NCBI GenBank assembly: GCA_001662425.1
Contig: BDDC01000301.1
Coordinates: 1,804-65,803 of the forward strand
From: Chlamydomonas sphaeroides
Taxonomy: Eukaryota > Chlorophyta > Chlorophyceae > Chlamydomonadales > Chlamydomonadaceae
DNA: 64,000 nt
Reading direction: 5' to 3'
Shown: one piece after another, positions 60,301 through 64,000 of the stretch
Layout of the letters: every line of letters starts with the position of its first letter
Position numbering within the stretch: the first letter of the stretch is position 1
Notes under the pieces: generated by a model
Told to the model about the DNA's origin: nothing
The model's input: the letters and a program-made list of their open reading frames with translations, nothing else
The model's database searches: none
Position numbers and translations under genes: made by a program

Positions 60301-63300
60301 TGCAGCAGATGGTTGAGTTTGTCGAATAAATTGTTTGATTCGCCGCCTTCATCACAACTAACTTGCGGCGGGAGTCTTTTCCTTGTTTCGTTCCTGGCCT
60401 TGATTTCACGCCCGGCTGACATGGCTCGCTCTTACATGTGGGCCCCCACGCACCCTCACAACGCCCCCAACACACCCGCCCGCCGCAGCCTGACCCTAGA
60501 GTCGGCCCTGGCCCCAGGTGCGTCGCTGAGCTGCGTTGCCGTACCGGCTCCCGTCAGCAGCAGCTGCCCCGCAGGTTATATCACACATTGCCCTGCTGGT
60601 CGGCCATCCTACAGCAGGCGATGGGGGCCAGCAGGGTGGATATGGGGTGTGCTCCGTCCTTACATATCGCCACACATGCATCCGTCCCTGTCACAATGCA
60701 TAACCAACCCGAGTTAGTTAAGCTCCGCCTGCCGCCGCCGCCCGCTGGATGGACCACGCAGGCCACTGCCTGACTGCCTGGAGGCTACGGAGCCAGGGGA
60801 ACTTGTACCTGCAGCCCTGCTCGGCAGACCGCGCGAACCGCCAGAACTTCAGGTTCCTGGGTAAGCAAGGCCGCCGGCTGCGAGCGGCCCTCCGGCGGCA
60901 ACGAAATAGCTAGCGAATGAGTGCGATGCGTCTCACAGCTGACAGCCGATACATCCAACAGCCAGCTGGGCGGCCTAGCGAGCGAGCTTTCGTTCACGAA
61001 AAGCGCCATCCACTGAACATGGCCCCACACGCACATGCGGTGCTTCGTAACGTCCAGGCACCTGCTGCCCACCCAGACGGCAGCTAGCTCCACCCAGCTT
61101 GATTTGCGTACAATGTAGATAGTGGGCGTGCGTGGGCATGCGTGCGATGGCCTTGGGTGCCGGGCGTGCGTGGCCCATGCAGCAGTGCGCGTGCTAGCCA
61201 CTGCCCCCTGCCTAGCTAGCCTAGGATGGATGCAGTGCCCAGTAGCAGCCATCCATGCAGCTATGCGCATGGTGCCTTGCCTGCCTGCTGATTGCCCGGC
61301 ATGCATGGTGCTGACACTCGCCTGCCTGCTTGCTTCTCGCTCACCGCCATCGGTGTTCGCTGCCTGCCTGCAGACATGACGCCGCCATCGCCGCCACCAC
61401 CCCGCCCCCCGGCGCCGCCTACGCCGCCGAGCCCGCCACCACGGCCGCCCCTCCCGCTGGATGTTCAGCTGCCAACAGGTGTGCGTGACTGGGGACCCCA
61501 GAAACGCACCGCCGCTGGTGACGTGCATTCGCCCACCCATTGCCGCAACGCTGCCTCCGCTTTCGCTGCTGCTGGACGCATGCATGGGTCGCCGATATAT
61601 GTGCTAGATGGCATGGGACGTCGCTGTGCTACAATGTGTGCTGGACGCCGCCGCGCCGCCAACCTGCCGCCATGCATGGCACGGTGGCGGCAGCCTTGCT
61701 TGCTCGTCTCACACAGCTGCGATTGACTGAGTGCGTGTATCCCGTGTGTGTGCAGGCGGACATGCTTACCAGATCCGTCTGGTGTTGAGCGGAAGCTACT
61801 ACAGCATGTGGTGGGTGCCAGCAACGCACCTGCTGCCGGCCGCGCCCTGCGGCCGCACGGTGCCGACCTGTCGACGGATGTGGCCGTGTGTGCGTGACGA
61901 AAACGTGCAGCATGTCGTCGGCGTGCGCGACATTGCGCCCGCCGCCAGTGCAGACATTTATTCAGCACATGCGGATTGTCAGCAGCGTGTTGATGCTGGA
62001 TGGCCACTGACACCGTGCCGCCCGCGCCCCTGCCTCCCCGTGCGTGCATGTGTGCTGCGTCCATCTCAGCGTCGAGCCGGAGAGTTTCTATGGCGTCAAC
62101 AACCCCGTGGAGGTCTACAGCTGCTTCACTACAGCGGACAGCCAGAAATGGTTCCCTGAGCGTGAGCTGGCGGCGGCGGCAGAGGGCAGGGGCGTCTCCA
62201 TTGGCTCCTACAACCGCATTGCTCGGCGCTTCCCCCCACTGCCCCCGTCGTTGACTCTTTCTCCGACACGGCGTCCCGACTCACCTGCCGCGGCCCCCTG
62301 CACTCTCTGCAGCCGCATCGAGCGCCGCTGGCAACGACGTCTTCCGCTTCCGCAACGGACGCGATCGTGATCTCTGCATGGGCGCCAACGCAACCTCGCT
62401 CGTGATAACTAGCTCCCGCTGCGGCGATAGCAGCGATGTGTCGCAGCACTTCCGGGTGCAGCACGTGCCGATCGGGTGCGTGCGTGCGTGCGTGCGTGTC
62501 TTCTGCGTTGGTGTGCGGCAACGATTGATACGGCGGTGCCGACAGCCGCCTTGCCTTTATCGGCGTGCGCCGCCGGCCACCGATCGCAGCTCAGCGTGCG
62601 TGCGAGATGCTTAAGCTCGCGCAACGCACGAGCGTATGCATGCGCCAACATACAAGATGCCGTGCGCTACAAGATGCAAGATGCATGCCAAGATGCTCGG
62701 GCGCATGAGCTCATCATGTGGTGCACTTGTCTGTCTGTTGCCACGACGACGACGCCAAACCTGCAACTGCATGCATCGTTCGTTTGGGACTCGCAGGTGG
62801 TTGCTTGAGACGCTCCTGGAGCCAAGCCCCGGCACCCGTGAGCTGTCGGGGGGATGGAAGGCGTAGCTGCGGAGCTGTGAGCGTAGCGGCAGGCAGATGC
62901 ACGGCCGCCGTACAAGGCCCCAGCTGCACGCGTACTTACACCTCCCACATGCCAACCGGGCTTGGCTTTTGTTCACACTGCTCTTGTTTTGCGCCACCTA
63001 CTGCATGCATGTGTCCAGGATACTGCGTCGTCGCTGAGCCGCCCAGCAGCGGCACGAACCTTGTCCTTGAGGTGTGCGCTCCCGCCGCCGTCGAGGGCCA
63101 AGTCTTCCAATTTGTTGGTGAGGCCGATGCATGACAAGGTTGTTGGATTGGCACGCGTGCGATCGACGGCGGGGCGAATAATTATGCCACGCAACAGCAT
63201 CCAACGGCATACTGATGACCAAACGAACCTGTTGATATGTCGTGCCGCATGCGTTGATCACGCGGCCCTGACTCCTGACGCCATCCATGTGCTGCCACTG

Positions 63301-63502
63301 CCTGCAAACGCGTCCTACAGACATGACGCCTCCCTCTCCGCCGTCGGCCTCTGCTCCGCCGAGCCCCATCGTGAGCTCCCCCAACCAGCGGCAGCTGCCA
63401 CCGCCTACTCGCTCCGCGCCCTCGGGGCGCGCCAACCCGCCGCCACGCCGCTGGATCACCCGCAAGCCGCCTCCGGCCCGCCGCCTAGCCCGTCGTGGCT
63501 GA
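51325..63502 (+). CDS. Secreted protein of five tandem beta-trefoil (ricin-B-type lectin-like) units with proline-rich linkers, 1,046 aa
   Basis: Probably a glycan-binding extracellular-matrix protein; no toxin enzymatic domain is present. Exon starts-ends: 51325-51475, 51944-51991, 52180-52225, 52528-52625, 52828-53002, 53331-53359, 53802-53915, 54116-54286, 54533-54578, 54871-54962, 55158-55332, 55525-55553, 55906-56028, 56263-56403, 56532-56583, 57599-57696, 57880-58045, 58159-58187, 58439-58543, 58898-58960, 59315-59369, 59726-59814, 59997-60177, 60489-60517, 60762-60860, 61374-61478, 61756-61810, 62070-62161, 62313-62475, 62797-62837, 63019-63117, 63321-63502. Exon 1 encodes a signal peptide (ILALVFAVVACVCVCGAS). 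Units span residues ~67-220, 278-432, 480-629, 651-801 and 837-986. Each has six cysteines in three lobes, e.g. FRFRSVRDDLCIGV, GW(L/S)LQS, NYCVTV...LKPC. Linkers such as PPRPLPPRPPRPPPVPP separate them. The C-terminal tail is Pro/Arg-rich. No TGTAA was seen before the window ends. Confidence 0.85.
52635..52688. repeat. (GGGCC)n microsatellite
   Basis: About ten copies of a GGGCC pentanucleotide start ten bases after a lectin-gene splice donor. It could fold strongly in the transcript. Confidence 0.88.
56703..56787. repeat. (CACACGCC)n intronic tandem repeat
   Basis: Roughly ten degenerate 8-base units in the longest lectin-gene intron (56584-57598). Confidence 0.85.
56796..56836 (-). repeat. 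Dispersed intronic repeat, copy D (inverted)
   Basis: On the minus strand it reads GTTCAGAACCCCGCCCACGC, then GCGGCACAGCACGCCCCG. It lies in the same intron as the partial copy at 57319-57340 (GTGTGTGTTCCAGTGTTAGG). Confidence 0.7.
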
Positions 63503-64000
63503 GGCAGGAGGGCTAGCCTGGCGCCACATGGCCCTGGATATGCGCAGCAATGTGCATCGATCGGGGCTGCCAGTGTGGTGGCTGGGACTTGAAGCAGGAG
63601 TCCAGAGACGCTCAGGTACCTGCAGCTGTGCTTGCGTAGCCGGCTGCTGGTGCAGATTATTATTGCGCACAGAGAAGCGAGCGAGCGCCGAGCTATCGGA
63701 CGAATGGGCGTTCCTGCTGGGCGGGTGCGTACGTATGCCTGCAGCCACCTGCTGGTGGAAGCTTGTCGTAGGCGCACGAATGGCAGTCGATCGTCGGTCG
63801 CTCCAGCAATTGCCAAGGGACCGTGCCCCCATGGCTTCTGTTCAGGATGAGCATCAGGTGTATGTTGCAGCTCGAGAGCGAGCGAGCGCGCTAGCCAGCC
63901 GCCCTGGGCGTGCAACGCAGCCTGCTCGCTGCTCACGCCCATTGACTCCACGGCAGCGCTAATGCTGCAACTGCGTGCTGCACGCGTGCGCTTTATCCAC
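63503..64000. other. Downstream flank of the trefoil-lectin gene
   Basis: Presumably 3' UTR and flank. There is no TGTAA signal and no further unit or linker exon was recognised before the window ends, so the transcript may run past the edge. Confidence 0.4.

Larger units (their letters stand above)
52180..63117 (+). repeat. Five-fold tandem duplication of a five-exon lectin unit plus linker exon
   Basis: Each unit repeats the same exon order: ~46-55, ~89-98, ~163-181, 29 (41 in unit 5), and ~99-123 bases, followed by a proline-linker exon of 63-171 bases. Linker and unit boundaries are always phase-1 introns, and the internal phases (1-2-1-2-1-1) are identical in all five units. Unit starts are near 52180, 54533, 56532, 59315 and 61756, so the period is 2.0-2.8 kb. 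Intron sequences are not alike between units. Confidence 0.9.

Noticed and set aside
60309..60337. GATGGTTGAGTTTG as the microexon of lectin unit 4
   Set aside because: It begins with a Trp-Leu reading like the others but has no in-phase donor. 60489-60517 is exactly 29 bases, has both splice sites and keeps frame.
51325..63502. Reading the trefoil units as a ricin-type toxin
   Set aside because: Only lectin-like units and proline linkers are encoded. There is no ribosome-inactivating or other catalytic toxin domain.
1..64000. CRISPR arrays, tRNA/rRNA genes, bacterial operons or viral genes
   Set aside because: None seen. The tandem repeats present are microsatellites, minisatellites or coding repeats, and the gene structure is eukaryotic throughout.

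Overview
This window is nuclear DNA from a GC-rich eukaryote, most likely a chlorophyte green alga of the volvocine/Chlamydomonas type. Genes are cut into many small exons with GT-AG introns. Several genes end near the green-algal polyadenylation signal TGTAA. Long stretches of the encoded proteins are poly-Ala/Gly/Ser. Secreted proteins carry (S)PPPP-type hydroxyproline-rich linkers, and one gene encodes a gametolysin-type (M11) wall/matrix metalloprotease. Nothing prokaryotic, viral or organellar was seen.

Layout: (1) 135-1473 (-) is the N-terminal part of a SulP/SLC26 anion transporter, cut by the window edge. It is divergent from (2) 1750-4021 (+), a 275-aa single-pass membrane protein of unknown family. 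(3) 5186-24181 (-) is a four-repeat voltage-gated cation channel alpha subunit of 30 exons and about 4,498 aa. It has an extraordinary ~2,560-aa II-III loop and an Asp in all four selectivity-filter positions. (4) 25514-~29500 (-) is a bile-acid:sodium-symporter (BASS) family carrier. It is divergent from (5) 30173-34944 (+), a 12-exon UDP-glucose 6-dehydrogenase homologue that has lost most of its catalytic residues. (6) 35300-35945 (+) and 44081-44192 (-) are 3' ends of one non-LTR retrotransposon family, facing each other on either side of (7) 36302-43530 (+), a secreted protein with three jacalin-like lectin repeats and an M11 metzincin protease domain. An assembly gap lies inside its first repeat. 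(8) 45259-47389 (+) is a 632-aa low-complexity protein of unknown function. (9) 48.2-51.3 kb has no recognisable gene. (10) 51325-63502 (+) is a 32-exon gene for a 1,046-aa secreted protein built from five tandem six-cysteine beta-trefoil (ricin-B-type lectin-like) units joined by proline-rich spacers.

The exon models for genes 2, 3, 5, 8 and 10, and for the visible parts of 1 and 7, were built by hand from splice sites. Every junction keeps the reading frame, and the totals are divisible by three where the gene is complete. Genes 7 and 10 are probably extracellular-matrix proteins that bind glycans. Genes 1, 3 and 4 are membrane transporters or channels. The strongest candidates for something undescribed are the Asp-only four-repeat channel with its giant loop, the apparently dead UDP-glucose dehydrogenase, and the five-unit trefoil lectin gene.
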